The position numbers and the translations under genes are program-made. This document shows, in pieces, positions 1 to 11,334 of a stretch of DNA of 58,481 nucleotides. This DNA is from an uncultured Flavobacteriaceae bacterium (GTDB lineage Bacteria > Bacteroidota > Bacteroidia > Flavobacteriales > Flavobacteriaceae), in the NCBI GenBank assembly GCA_905182575.1, contig CAJJCA010000005.1:65001-123481 (forward strand). The letters run 5' to 3'. How positions within the stretch are numbered: the stretch's first letter is position 1; each line of letters starts with the position of its first letter. The notes beneath the pieces are model-generated. The model saw nothing but the letters and a program-made list of their open reading frames with translations, did no database searches and was not told the DNA's origin.

Positions 1-93
1 TTATTTGCTCGTTACTCTATTATATATATAATAGTTAACTCTTGTATCTTTTCAATATGTCAATGAACTTTAATTAATTCTAAAATTAATTCG

Positions 94-167
94 TGGAGAA
101 TATCGGAGTCGAACCGATGACCTCCTGCGTGCAAGGCAGGCGCTCTAGCCAGCTGAGCTAATCCCCC
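94..167 (-). tRNA. tRNA-Ala (TGC)
   Basis: Read on the minus strand this 74-nt cloverleaf starts GGGGGAT and ends ATTCTCC plus discriminator A. The acceptor stem pairs with two G-U pairs. The anticodon stem CCTGC/GCAGG encloses the loop CTTGCAC, giving anticodon TGC. It sits between tRNA-Ile and the left edge, the usual spacer position in an rRNA operon before the 23S gene. Confidence 0.97.
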
Positions 168-277
168 ATTTCAGAAAATCCTGGTGTTAACTAGGACCTT
201 ACTTTTAAAGGGGCCAATTACTCACCCTAGAATCTCTGTTTCTGTTGTTTTAAATCCCTTGTTTATAAAACAAATAG

Positions 278-351
278 TAGTCTCAGGCAGACTCGAACTG
301 CCGACCTCTACATTATCAGTGTAGCGCTCTAACCAGCTGAGCTATGAGACT
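278..351 (-). tRNA. tRNA-Ile (GAT)
   Basis: A 74-nt minus-strand cloverleaf with acceptor AGTCTCA/TGAGACT, T stem GGCAG/CTGCC and anticodon loop CTGATAA, giving anticodon GAT. It lies about 95 nt downstream of the 16S 3' end and upstream of tRNA-Ala, the classical 16S-Ile-Ala-23S spacer order. Confidence 0.97.
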
Positions 352-446
352 CTACTTTTTTAGGATTCAATAAACAGTATATTATAAAAAAATGACAGCA
401 AGCGATAGAATTCTGATATCAATCTTGTTGTTGTCGTCTTTCTCTA

Positions 447-1977
<1,531 letters not shown>

Positions 1978-2138
1978 TGTCTTGTAAATATTATTTACGA
2001 CGCCAACAATATTGACTTTGTCTCAAAATGGTCTAGTTCGCTTTGTATCTTTCGATACGCGCTGTCATTCTTTAATTCTTATACTTTCAATGAACTTTTT
2101 TAATCTGCTTTAACAGATAATTATCTGTTTAGCGAGTG

Positions 2139-2146
2139 CAAATATA
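2139..2146 (-). promoter_or_regulatory. candidate rRNA operon -7 element
   Basis: On the minus strand this reads TATATTTG, an exact match to the Bacteroidota -7 consensus TAnnTTTG, about 160 nt upstream of the 16S 5' end. No clear -33 TTG was found at the usual spacing. The same octamer occurs before three other transcription units in this window (54878, 57044, 58104), which supports it as a promoter element. Confidence 0.45.
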
Positions 2147-2197
2147 AAACGCTTTTAGTTACTACGCATGCTTTTCTTATCCTTTTTTTTTATTTAT

Positions 2198-2938
2198 TTA
2201 ATGATCAACCCTAACCCCCTTAAATAAAGAGAGTTGAAGGGTTTGTTTTTTTACAGGTAGTGATAAAGGTGGTTTTTTTTCTTTCCATTTTAGGTATAAG
2301 GAATCTATATTATTGTCTAAAGCTTTCGGTTGCTTTTCAAGGGAGCCATCAGAAAAACCACGTTGTAATATATCTTCTATTAAATAATCCTCATATACTG
2401 TTGCTGGATCATAGGTGCTTTTGAGGGAAAGCTTAAAAAGTGAGGCTGTAGTTTGATAGATAAATGCGCGCCAGCCATTTCTCAGTTCCTTAACCAACTG
2501 ATGGGTGGAATACCCCGTTTGTCGGTGTACGAGTTTTATTAAAATCCTCCCTTGAGATCGGGATAACTTTTTGAGCTCTTCTTCAAATTCATCATAAACA
2601 AAGCTTTCCATTCTCTTTATATAGACCTTTCGCTTTCTTTTGGACTTGATCGTTTGAAGTCGTTCGGAAAGCACGTTCATTCTTTCGGCAGCGAGTTTAG
2701 CATAGGGATAAACCTTTCGGGTACGCCGCCTTAGGAGGACGTATCGTTTTGCCTCCTCATAATTATCAAAACGAAGGGGCTGAAAGACGATGACCTCTTT
2801 TAAATCTATCTCGGATCTAACAATCGTATCTCCCTCAATTACAAAAAAATCTAATGGCCGATTTTTTAAATCCTCGTTATCTTGAGAAGTGGCTTTTGAA
2901 AAGATTATTAGAAAAGCTATAAAAAGGAGTTTTTTCAT
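2198..2938 (-). CDS. DUF4294 domain-containing exported protein
   Basis: A 246-residue protein beginning MKKLLFIAF with a hydrophobic signal peptide (to about residue 19), followed by a charged region rich in Arg and Lys. The EAKRYVLLRRRTRKVYPYAK segment is characteristic of the DUF4294 family, which is found in Bacteroidota and has no known function. An alternative start nine bases upstream (MLH) is less likely because it overlaps a TAACTTTG -7-like element at 2945-2952. The C-terminal ~30 residues are basic and low in complexity. The protein is probably periplasmic. It stands alone between the rRNA operon and a divergent peptidase. Confidence 0.85.
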   Translation of the reverse strand: MKKLLFIAFLIIFSKATSQDNEDLKNRPLDFFVIEGDTIVRSEIDLKEVIVFQPLRFDNYEEAKRYVLLRRRTRKVYPYAKLAAERMNVLSERLQTIKSKRKRKVYIKRMESFVYDEFEEELKKLSRSQGRILIKLVHRQTGYSTHQLVKELRNGWRAFIYQTTASLFKLSLKSTYDPATVYEDYLIEDILQRGFSDGSLEKQPKALDNNIDSLYLKWKEKKPPLSLPVKKQTLQLSLFKGVRVDH

Positions 2939-3029
2939 ATGTAACAAAGTTATAAATAAATACGTTGATTATAATTTTCAATTGAGGAGTTATTGTTATT
3001 TTAGCTATCATTTTAGAAATTAAATACCT

Positions 3030-4109
3030 ATGAAAATTCTTAATAAAAAATCGATTTCTTTTTTGGAGCAATATTTAAATAATGCCGCTCCTACTGGCTA
3101 TGAATGGGAAGGACAAAAGATATGGATGGACTATCTTAAACCTTATGTGGATACTTTTATTACGGACACCTACGGAACTGCGGTGGGTGTAATCAATCCT
3201 GACGCCAAGTTTAAAGTCGTTATCGAAGGGCATTCGGATGAAATTTCGTGGTATGTAAATTATATTACAGACAAAGGTTTGATTTATGTCATAAGAAATG
3301 GTGGTAGTGATCACCAGATCGCTCCCTCTAAGTGGGTTAATATTCATACCAAAAAAGGAATCGTAAAAGGTGTTTTTGGATGGCCCGCCATTCACACGCG
3401 TAAAGCAGCAAAAGAAGAAACACCAAAAATTGATAACATTTTTATTGATATTGGCGCAAAAGACAAGGAAGAAGTTGCAAAAATGGGCGTTCATGTGGGC
3501 TGTGTCATTACTTACCCGGATACTTTTCAGGTCATTAATGAGAATAAATTTATCTGTCGTGCGATTGACAACCGTGCGGGTGGTTTTATGATTGCCGAAG
3601 TGGCGCGTTTGCTTCATGAAAACAACATTAAACTTCCTTTTGGCTTGTACATTACCAATTCTGTTCAAGAAGAAGTGGGATTGCGAGGGGCTGAAATGAT
3701 CACCAACACCATCAAACCCGATGTGGCGATTGTTACTGACGTTTGTCACGACACCACCACGCCGATGATTAACCAAAAAGAGCAAGGGTTTATTCAAATG
3801 GGGAAAGGCCCTGTTGTTTCCTATGCGCCTGCGGTGCAGAACAAGTTAAGAGAGAAGATTTTGGATACTGCCATAGCGAAAGAAATTCCTTTTCAACGTT
3901 TGGCTTCTTCGAGAGCAACAGGAACAGATACGGATGCTTTTGCTTACAGCAACGGTGGCGTCGCCTCTGCCTTGATTTCTTTGCCCTTAAGATACATGCA
4001 CACCACTGTAGAGATGGTTCATAAAGACGATGTGGAAAATGTAATCCGGATGATTTATGAAACTTTACTCGAAATTAAGCCGGAGGAAAGTTTTAGTTAT
4101 TTTGACTAA
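3030..4109 (+). CDS. M42 family metallopeptidase
   Basis: A 359-residue cytoplasmic aminopeptidase of the M42 family (glutamyl aminopeptidase/FrvX type), which removes N-terminal residues from peptides with two metal ions. The expected ligands are visible: H68 and D70 in EGHSDE, D180 in AIDNRAGG, the catalytic/metal pair E214-E215 in VQEEVG, D237, and a late His in TTVEMVH. There is no signal peptide and the length is normal. It is divergent from the DUF4294 gene and monocistronic. I cannot tell the exact peptide preference. Confidence 0.93.
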   Translation: MKILNKKSISFLEQYLNNAAPTGYEWEGQKIWMDYLKPYVDTFITDTYGTAVGVINPDAKFKVVIEGHSDEISWYVNYITDKGLIYVIRNGGSDHQIAPSKWVNIHTKKGIVKGVFGWPAIHTRKAAKEETPKIDNIFIDIGAKDKEEVAKMGVHVGCVITYPDTFQVINENKFICRAIDNRAGGFMIAEVARLLHENNIKLPFGLYITNSVQEEVGLRGAEMITNTIKPDVAIVTDVCHDTTTPMINQKEQGFIQMGKGPVVSYAPAVQNKLREKILDTAIAKEIPFQRLASSRATGTDTDAFAYSNGGVASALISLPLRYMHTTVEMVHKDDVENVIRMIYETLLEIKPEESFSYFD

Positions 4110-4422
4110 CGATTAGTATAAGAAACGTAGGGTAATAAATAAGCACTGATGTTTTTTTTAATTGAACCCAACTTGTAAATAAAGGTAACCTTGCATTTAT
4201 CTCACTTATATATTTTTACAGAATAATCTGAATAAATTATTGATTATCATGTTTTACCACTCAACAAAACCAGCGATTCTCATTCTTAGATTTGCAAAAT
4301 TCTTGACGTACATACCCACAAATAGTTTGAACGAGTACAAACACATTATCTGGGCCAGGTGAAATTGCTAGCGTTGCTGTAGCAAGAATGAATGAAACTA
4401 AAATTTCTATTTGCAAAATCAA
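4110..4422. other. intergenic region with no complete gene
   Basis: 313 bp between the M42 peptidase and the 3' end of pyrD. No complete gene, RNA or clear terminator was found. The last ~95 bases on the plus strand (about 4330-4424) can be read as TSTNTLSGPGEIASVAVARM and about eleven more residues before TAG. This is protein-like but too short to assign, and could be the tail of a lost gene. Confidence 0.4.
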
Positions 4423-5452
4423 TTAGGAATTTAAAGAGGCCTTCAATACCGCTTTATTAATTCGCTTTACAAGGCCGGGACCTTCATATATAAATCCTGT
4501 ATAAATCTGTACTAAATCAGCACCAGCATTTAGTTTATCTAAAGCATCTTTTTCAGAATGAATCCCTCCTACTCCAATAATTGGAAACGCTTTTTGACTA
4601 TTGTCAGACAGGAAACGAATGACTTCCGTACTGCGATCTGCAACAGGTTTTCCGCTGAGACCACCCATTTCGATTTTGTGTGGAGATTGGAGACCTTCTC
4701 TTGAGAGGGTGGTGTTGGTGGCAATTACGCCATCTATCTTAACCGAAGTGATGATGTCAATAATGTCCATTAGTTGTTCCTCGGGCAAGTCGGGCGCAAT
4801 TTTTAGCAAGTATGGGTTTTGGGGTTGGCTTTTTAAGATTGAGGTCTTTTAATGTTTGCAGTAAATACGTCAGGGGTGCTTTGTCTTGCAGGGCTCTTAA
4901 ATTAGGAGTATTGGGCGAGCTCACATTCACTACAAAATAATCAACATGTGGGAAAAGTGCTTCGAAACATTTGACATAATCAGAAACGGCTTCTTTGTTG
5001 GAAGTTAATTTGTTTTTTCCAATATTCCCACCAATGAGTACACCTTTGTTTTTCTTTAAACGCTCCACCGCAGCTTCTACCCCTTGGTTGTTAAACCCAA
5101 GTCGATTGATCAAACCTTGATCTTGAGGCAAACGAAATAAGCGCTTTTTGGGATTCCCGGGTTGGGGTTTTGGAGTAAGTGTTCCGATTTCAATAAAGCC
5201 AAAACCAAAATTAGAAAGTTCGTGATACAGTTTAGCATCTTTGTCAAAACCCGCTGCCAATCCAACCGGATTGGGAAAGGTTAGACCAAACAGTTTACGT
5301 TCCAGACGTTTGTCCTTAACCTGATACAAGCTTCGGATCAAGGCTCCCATTCCTGGAATTTTATTTAACAACTTGAGGGGAGCAAAAACGGTATGATGCA
5401 CCCATTCAGGATCAAAGAGAAAGAGAAAGGGTTTTACTAAAAGTCTGTACAT
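4423..5452 (-). CDS. pyrD: dihydroorotate dehydrogenase (quinone), frameshifted
   Basis: Class 2 dihydroorotate dehydrogenase, which oxidises dihydroorotate to orotate with FMN and passes electrons to quinone at the inner membrane (pyrimidine synthesis). The N-terminal part shows the membrane-associated segment, [10 protein letters not shown], the [11 protein letters not shown] loop and the active-site [11 protein letters not shown]. The C-terminal part has IGVGGIHS and [10 protein letters not shown] for FMN phosphate binding. The two parts are in different frames. Dropping one A from the run of five near 4807-4812 restores [12 protein letters not shown], so a homopolymer error is likely. The total length (~342 residues) fits the family. 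Confidence 0.9.
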
Positions 5453-5460
5453 CTGTTTTT

Positions 5461-5483
5461 AAAAAAATCCCGCTAAAGCGGGA
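5461..5483 (-). terminator. intrinsic terminator after yajC
   Basis: On the minus strand TCCCGC-TTTA-GCGGGA forms a 6-bp GC-rich hairpin followed directly by seven T residues. It lies a few bases downstream of the yajC stop codon and upstream of the pyrD start, so it ends the DUF1573-yajC unit. Confidence 0.85.
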
Positions 5484-5488
5484 AATAA

Positions 5489-5776
5489 TTACTTTTTGGA
5501 AGCATTGCGCTTTTCACTTGTTTCAAGTGAAATGGCGGAACGTTCAATTTTCAACTTACCTGCCATGGTTTCAATCACACAGGTATTGTCTTTGTCGTTT
5601 AACTCAACAACTTTTCCGTGAAGTCCACTCTTGGTTACAATACGATCTCCCTTTGCAAGGTTTTTCATAAAGTTCTTTTCTTTTTTCTGTCTGCGCTGTT
5701 GTGGCAGTATGATAAAGAAAAAGAACACAACTAACATTAAAAGTAGAAAGGGGAGTTGTCCCTGTAATGCATCCAT
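5489..5776 (-). CDS. yajC: preprotein translocase subunit YajC
   Basis: A 95-residue single-pass inner-membrane protein. One hydrophobic helix (about residues 8-27, ending FIILPQQRRQKKE) is followed by a basic stretch and the conserved LAKGDRIVTKSGLHGKV block typical of YajC. It is an accessory subunit of the SecDF-YajC complex that assists protein export; secA is also in this window at 20.2 kb. It lies 14 bp downstream of the DUF1573 lipoprotein, probably in the same transcript, and is followed by a strong hairpin. Confidence 0.94.
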   Translation of the reverse strand: MDALQGQLPFLLLMLVVFFFFIILPQQRRQKKEKNFMKNLAKGDRIVTKSGLHGKVVELNDKDNTCVIETMAGKLKIERSAISLETSEKRNASKK

Positions 5777-5790
5777 ATTATTTTTATTTA

Positions 5791-6288
5791 TTATTTATTT
5801 TCAAGACTTGCCTCAACTTGGTCGTCACGTTGCTTTTGCTTAACAGGATCTGGAGTAACCATTGCTTTGATTCTCAAAGTCTCGCGTCCACTTGCAGTAT
5901 TCGTTGTAATTGTAACTGTTTTTTGCTGTAAGTTAGGCTTGTTACTTGAATCGAAGCTTACACGGATTTCACCTTTTTCCCCTGGTGCAATTGGCACATT
6001 TTTCGGGAACTTAGGAACAGTACATCCACAACTTCCTCTTGCATCGACGATCAAAAGATCAACCTTACCAGTGTTGGTAAAAGTAAAGGTTGTTTTAGCA
6101 ACATCTCCTTCCGTGATTGTACCAAAATCATGACTTGCTTCATCAAATGTCATTATTGCAGTCTCAGCTGCTGGCTGGTCTGCGGTGTCTTCAACATTTT
6201 GTTGATCTACTTTTTTAGATGCGTTTTGTTTGCAAGCAATTATGCTTAGCAAAAAAACGGCTGATAATACCCAGATATAATTTTTCAT
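5791..6288 (-). CDS. DUF1573 domain lipoprotein
   Basis: A 165-residue protein with a lipoprotein signal peptide (LLSIIAC, lipid-modified Cys at about residue 19), a short acidic linker, then a DUF1573 immunoglobulin-like domain with F-DFG-I-EG, FTFTNTG and the GSCGCT motif, typical of this family in Bacteroidota. It is likely anchored in the membrane facing the periplasm. The function is unknown; the fold resembles ASH/MSP-type beta domains. It is co-directional with yajC and preceded by a good promoter match at 6311-6339. Confidence 0.9.
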   Translation of the reverse strand: MKNYIWVLSAVFLLSIIACKQNASKKVDQQNVEDTADQPAAETAIMTFDEASHDFGTITEGDVAKTTFTFTNTGKVDLLIVDARGSCGCTVPKFPKNVPIAPGEKGEIRVSFDSSNKPNLQQKTVTITTNTASGRETLRIKAMVTPDPVKQKQRDDQVEASLENK

Positions 6289-6310
6289 ATGTAAATAGTT
6301 TATTAAAATT

Positions 6311-6339
6311 CAAAGTTAAATAAAATATCATTAAATCAA
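6311..6339 (-). promoter_or_regulatory. predicted Bacteroidota promoter for DUF1573-yajC
   Basis: On the minus strand a TTG (revcomp of 6337-6339) is followed after 18 nt by TAACTTTG (6311-6318), fitting the TTG-N17-23-TAnnTTTG promoter of Bacteroidota. The predicted start of transcription near 6304 would give a leader of about 16 nt before the ATG at 6288. It overlaps the end of nusB. Confidence 0.55.
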
Positions 6340-7270
6340 ACCTCTGCCTGACTTCTTTATGCGATTTGAAGCTTCCAAGTCTTTGATGACCTTATCGAGA
6401 ATACCATTGATAAAAACATTACTCTTTGGGGTCGAGTAATCTTTAGAAATTTCGATGTATTCATTCATGGTCACTTTGGTCGGAATCGAAGGGAAATAAA
6501 TCAACTCTGCTATGGCCATTTTTATCAATATGGCATCTAAGGTTGCAATCCTATCGTTGTCCCAATTGGGTGTTCTTCCCTCTAGTTCCTTTTGTAATTC
6601 CTCCTCCTTAGAAATAACTTTTTCCAACAATTCTATCCCAAATTTAGGGTCTTCTTCTTCGAAGGTAGATTGCGGAAAAGGCAAACTGCTGGTGTCATTC
6701 GGATCGATTTGGTTGAGCATTTTGGAAAGAAAGGTGTTGACAACGGGTAAATCATCAATCCAAGTGAGTTCCTTGTCTTCAATGTAATCGTAAAACTTAT
6801 CTGAGGGTGCTATGATCTCTTTAAACAAAAACAAAATCAAATCTCGATCTTGCTGAAGCGATGGGTTTTCAACCTCACTGTAAGTTTTAAAAGCATCACT
6901 CTGAATTAGTTGCTTGTAGTTTGATTTGACATAATCAAAATCAAGATCCCAGTTTTTAATCTTTCTTCTCTTTAGAAAAGTTGCTAAAGTACTGTGGTTT
7001 GCGATAAATTTCAACACGGAGTTGGAAGCTAGAATTCCTGGGTGATCTTTTAGTTTCGTGGCCCTGAGTTCACCTTTAAGACTGTTTTGTTGCTCGGCGT
7101 GTTCGAGAATAGATTTAAAAAAAGCAAGAATGGTGAGATAGAGTGAAAACGTGATTTTCAAAACTTTTTTTAAAAAAAATAACCTCTTTTTGAAGGTCAT
7201 TTTCTTCATTTTGCATAAATGAATATACGGACTGCATTACTTTGATGCGAAAATGTCTTCTGGTTAGCAT
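6331..7270 (-). CDS. nusB: transcription antitermination factor NusB, frameshifted
   Basis: The long Bacteroidota form of NusB, part of the NusA/B/E/G complex that prevents early termination in rRNA operons. The true N-terminus is in another frame from the main body: starting at ATG 7270 it reads MLTRRHFRIKVMQSVYSF, the conserved NusB start, then continues into KSFEN. The body resumes at TFSLYLTILAFF after a one-base extra near 7152-7160 (AAAA run). The C-terminal NusB fold (IDAILIKMAIAELIYFPSIP) is clear. The rebuilt length of ~312 residues matches flavobacterial homologues. Confidence 0.9.
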
Positions 7271-7418
7271 TATATAAGAACAAATTTAGTTGCAAAAATA
7301 GCAGTTTAGTTTGGAAAATAAGCCAACTTAAAACAATGAATTTAAAAAATTTAATAATAAGTCAAAAAGCATTTGCTTACCTTTGAATTTATCAATAAGA
7401 AGGGGGCTGTAAAAGCAT

Positions 7419-9159
7419 ATGAAAGAACTTAAATACCTAAATAAATACCTAAATAGATATATATAGAAACCTAATTAGATAAACGTCACCATAGTTGCAC
7501 GTATATTTTCACTCTTTGTCCCTCGTTTGATTGGAAATTCATTGACAGCTGTCGAAAATTTCATCACCAACAACGAAGGAACTTTAGAATCAATCAAAGA
7601 ATTGATGCTTGTTAATATTTTAATTATTATTGGAACTGCGCTGCTCTCTGCTTTCTTTACTTTCTTAATGCGTCAAACCATCATTAACGTCTCTCGATAC
7701 ATCGAGTATGACTTAAAGAATGAAATTTTTCAACACTACCTGACCCTAAATCACGGTTTTACAAAAACAACAGGACTGGAGATTTGATGAGTAGAATCAG
7801 CGAGGATGTGGGTAAGTCGAGAATGTATGTAGGGCCTGCCATCATGTACAGCATCAATACCATCACTCTGTTTGTTTGTGTGATTGCCATTATGATCAGT
7901 ATCGCGCCAAAGTTGACGCTTTACACCATGCTGCCCCTCCCCCTGCTTTCATTTGTTATTTATAAATTAAGTAGAATAATCAATACCAGAAGTACCGTTG
8001 TCCAAGAAATGTTATCAAAACTTTCCTCATTTACGCAAGAGACTTTTAGTGGTGTTTCTGTTATAAAATCCTACAGCCTAGAGCCTGTCATCAATGAAAA
8101 GTTTGATGAAGTTGCTGGAGATGCAAAAAGTACAAACATGAACTTGGTAAAGGTTCAAGCTTGGTTTTTTCCTTTGATGATTCTCTTGATTGGTTTAAGC
8201 AATCTGATTGTAATTTATGTGGGTGGAAATCAATACATCAACAATGAAATTGAATTAGGTGTTTTAGCTGAATTTATTATTTATGTCAACATGTTAACTT
8301 GGCCTGTCGCCGTTGTGGGATGGGTCACTTCGGTTGTTCAACAAGCAGAGGCCTCACAAGAAAGAATCAATGCTTTTTTAAATGAAGTATCAGAAATAAA
8401 AGATGGAAAAGGAATTGACCAACCCATAGCTGGAGCAATCACATGGAAGCCGTACTAGACGATCCTGAAACAAAAATTGATGCCGTCAAAAAGCTAAGCT
8501 TTACAGTCGAACCTAAAAAAACATTAGGGATTATCGGCGGTGTTGGATCAGGAAAATCGAGTGTTCTCAACCTCATCAACCGTTTATATGATCCCACAGG
8601 CGGTGTAGAAGATTTAAAATACGATTTAAAAGACTTTAAACGAGAAGTTACAGGCTTGATTGGCTATGTTCCCCAAAATGCATTTCTTTTTTCAGAAAGT
8701 ATTGAGCAGAATATTAAGTTCGGAAAACTCGACGCTACAAAAGAAGAGTTGATCGAAGCCGCTAAAAACGGATGTGTTCACGAAAATATAATTGCTTTTA
8801 AAGAAGGATATCAAACCTTATTAGGAGAAAGAGGAATCACCCTCTCTGGCGGCCAAATTCAGAGGGTGGCAATTGCACGTGCTTTAATAAAAGATTCTAA
8901 AATATTGCTGTTTGACGACTGTCTTTCGGCCGTAGACACTGACACAGAAGAGCAAATTCTCAACAATCTTAAACGCATTTGCAAGAACAAGACTACCATC
9001 ATTGTAAGTCATAGAATTTCTTCTGTAAAAGATGCTGACACCATTATGGTCATGGAAAAAGGAGCACTTTTGGAGTCAGGAACTCACAATGAATTGATGG
9101 CACTCAAAGGATATTACTTTGAACTTTTTAAAAAGCAACAGCACGAAAAGGAACATTAA
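7419..9159 (+). CDS. MsbA-like ABC exporter (permease-ATPase), several frameshifts
   Basis: A half-transporter of the lipid/drug exporter class, with six membrane segments followed by an ATPase domain in one chain. The start at 7419 gives MKELKYLNKYLNRYI. The frame is then lost for ~40 bp and regained at IVARIFSLFVPRLIG. Later frame breaks lie near 7755 (a missing T restores HGFYKNNRTGDLMSRISED) and near 8445. The ATPase part has Walker A GVGSGKSS, signature LSGGQ, Walker B ILLFDDCLSAVD and switch His in VSHRIS. A few residues between Walker A and the Q-loop seem to be missing. The substrate is unknown; lipid A or another envelope lipid is a reasonable guess. Confidence 0.85.
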
Positions 9160-9225
9160 TTTGTTTTGTTTAATTTTTTTTCTGATTTTTGATTAAGTAT
9201 TTAGTTTTAATTAAACAAAAGTTCA

Positions 9226-9606
9226 ATGGACAACAAAAATGGGCGTGACCAAGAGGAGATTCACTCCAAGGTCCTAAGGGCAGGAAGAAGAACTTATTTT
9301 TTTGATGTTCGCGAAACCAAAGCAAACGACTACTACCTGACCATTACGGAGAGTAAGAAGTTTACAAACGATGACGGAACTTTCTATTTTAAAAAACACA
9401 AAATATACCTCTACAAAGAAGATTTTAGCGAATTTAAGTCTATTTTAGAGGAAATGCTTGGCTATGTTATTGAGCAAAGAGGAGAAGAGGTCATCAGTGA
9501 GCGTCATCAAAAAGATTTTGACCGAACCAAGGGTTTAGATACTGCGGAGGAGAAAGGAAAAGATTTTACAAGCTTCAATTTTAGAAAGATATCTTATAAA
9601 AAATAA
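9226..9606 (+). CDS. DUF3276 (PUR-alpha-like) nucleic-acid-binding protein
   Basis: A 126-residue protein with the DUF3276 fold, the bacterial counterpart of PUR-alpha proteins that bind single-stranded DNA or RNA. The conserved block RAGRRTYFFDVRETKANDYY (about residues 17-36), the SKKF and KHKIYLYKEDF strands and the EMLGYVIEQRG end are all present. It is cytoplasmic and small. It lies just after the ABC exporter and ends in a strong terminator. Bacteroidota usually keep one or two copies; the biological role is not settled. Confidence 0.92.
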   Translation: MDNKNGRDQEEIHSKVLRAGRRTYFFDVRETKANDYYLTITESKKFTNDDGTFYFKKHKIYLYKEDFSEFKSILEEMLGYVIEQRGEEVISERHQKDFDRTKGLDTAEEKGKDFTSFNFRKISYKK

Positions 9607-9618
9607 TTCATTAATTTT

Positions 9619-9649
9619 AAGTGTTTGCTTTTGCAAACACTTTTTTTTT
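9619..9649 (+). terminator. intrinsic terminator after DUF3276 gene
   Basis: AAGTGTTTGC-TTTT-GCAAACACTT forms a perfect 10-bp stem with a four-base loop, followed by a run of T residues. It lies 12 bp after the DUF3276 stop codon. Confidence 0.9.
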
Positions 9650-9699
9650 ATCCAAATTTTTATTAAAAATTAAGAACCTTTTAATTTAAATAAAAAATC

Positions 9700-10272
9700 A
9701 TGTCAATTACAGCTTCTAATATGTTACCCTTGGGGACAAAAGCTCCTGACTTTGAACTCATCAACACTGTTGATGACAGGTTACTTGACCTCAAAAGTTT
9801 AGCGGGAAAACATGGAACGCTAATTATTTTTATGTGTAACCATTGTCCTTATGTGGTTTATTTATTGGAGGTGATCGTGTCATTCAGCAAAGAGATTGAA
9901 AGCAAAGGAATCAAAACCATAGCCATTTCGAGTAACAGTGTGAATACCCACTCACAAGATGGACCATTAGAAATGAAAAAAATAGCTCGGTCAAAATCTT
10001 TCACATTCCCTTATTTATTTGATGCCTCACAAGAAGTTGCACATGCTTATCAGGCAGCATGTACTCCTGATTTTTTTCTTTTCGATAAAGCATTAAAATT
10101 GTATTACAGAGGTCGATTTGATGCTTCTCGCCCTACCAATGACCTCCCCATCAATGGAAGTGAGCTGCGTTCCGCTTGTGAGGGCATGTTGAAATCTGAT
10201 CCTGCCCCTGAAAAGCAATACCCAAGCATGGGATGCAATATAAAATGGCACATCGGAAACGAACCCAAGTAA
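9700..10272 (+). CDS. thioredoxin-like redoxin family protein
   Basis: A 190-residue cytoplasmic protein of the AhpC/TSA-redoxin group. The start carries the typical LGTKAPDFEL entry strand, and MCNHCPYV (about residues 46-53) gives a CxxC active site. FPYLFDASQEVAHAY and CTPDFFLFD match the second half of the fold, and GRFDASRP the end. Members of this group reduce disulfides or peroxides, but the partner is unknown. It is a single gene, convergent with the peptidyl-prolyl isomerase gene. Confidence 0.9.
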   Translation: MSITASNMLPLGTKAPDFELINTVDDRLLDLKSLAGKHGTLIIFMCNHCPYVVYLLEVIVSFSKEIESKGIKTIAISSNSVNTHSQDGPLEMKKIARSKSFTFPYLFDASQEVAHAYQAACTPDFFLFDKALKLYYRGRFDASRPTNDLPINGSELRSACEGMLKSDPAPEKQYPSMGCNIKWHIGNEPK

Positions 10273-10340
10273 TTCAATCTATTCAAACAATTCTTCAATT
10301 GGATTCCTTTCTGCTCTAATACATTAAAAAGCATGAATTA

Positions 10341-11272
10341 TTAAAAAGAAACCAACTCCACCTCAAAAATAAGAGTTGCATCTGGAGGAATCACTCCACC
10401 AGCACCTCGTTCTCCATATGCCAGATGACTAGGGATAACCAGTTTAGCAGCAGCACCTTTATTTAACAACGAAATACCTTCATCCCAACCAGAAATTACT
10501 TGACCTACACCCAATTTAAATTTTATGGGTTCATTGCGCTGGTAAGACGAATCAAAGACTGTCCCGTCAATTAGCATTCCTTTATAATGAACAGCTACCT
10601 GACTGCCCTTTGCAGGAGTATCGCCTGTACCAGTTTTGGTTACTTTATATGCCAAGCCACTTTCTGTGATTTCCATGCCTTCAGTAATGCGTCTCCAATT
10701 CTTTTTTGGATTTATCAGCCGCATCTTTCAACCTTTCTTCTTTGCCATTTGCAAAACTATTGAATGCTGCTGGTGCGTCCCAGCTTTGGGCTTCCTGTCC
10801 GATGCGTTCGATACTAATATTTTCGATGATGTCATCTTGAGAGATTTGATCAACGATTTCTTGTCCTTCAACAACATAACCAAAGACGGTATGTTTTCCA
10901 TCCAACCATGCGGTTTCGATGTGGGTAATAAAAAACTGACTTCCATTGGTTCCAGGGCCAGAGTTTGCCATAGAAAGCACACCAGGTTTGTCATGTTTTA
11001 AATCAGGGTGAAACTCATCTTCAAACTGGTAGCCTGGGCCTCCAGTTCCGCTGCCTTGCGGGCAACCTCCTTGAATCATAAAATCTGGAATAACGCGATG
11101 AAATTTTAAACCGTCGTAATAGGGGGCTTCCCAATTCGTGTAAGCTATTTTTTAGCTGCCCTTCGCTGAGTGCAACAAAATTCCCAACGGTTCCGGGAGT
11201 TTTGTCATGGGTCAATTGAACTGTAATGGTTCCTTTCGTAGTATTAAATTTAGCGTAAATTCCGTCTTGCAT
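10341..11272 (-). CDS. cyclophilin-FKBP fusion peptidyl-prolyl isomerase, frameshifted
   Basis: One gene with two folding-catalyst domains. The N-terminal half is a cyclophilin ([65 protein letters not shown]). The C-terminal half is an FKBP ([58 protein letters not shown]). The parts are in three frames. Removing one T near 11145 restores [13 protein letters not shown], and one extra base near 10697 separates the two domains. Such two-domain isomerases occur in flavobacteria. No signal peptide is seen, so it probably acts in the cytoplasm. Confidence 0.87.
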
Positions 11273-11334
11273 CTTAAATATATTTTTGATGGTGCGAAGA
11301 TAATAATACTATCGGAATCTGAAACAGGAAAGGG

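Noticed and set aside
3075-3797. A 240-codon minus-strand ORF opposite the M42 peptidase
   Set aside because: It is the antisense shadow of a gene with clear catalytic motifs; its own sequence has no domain.
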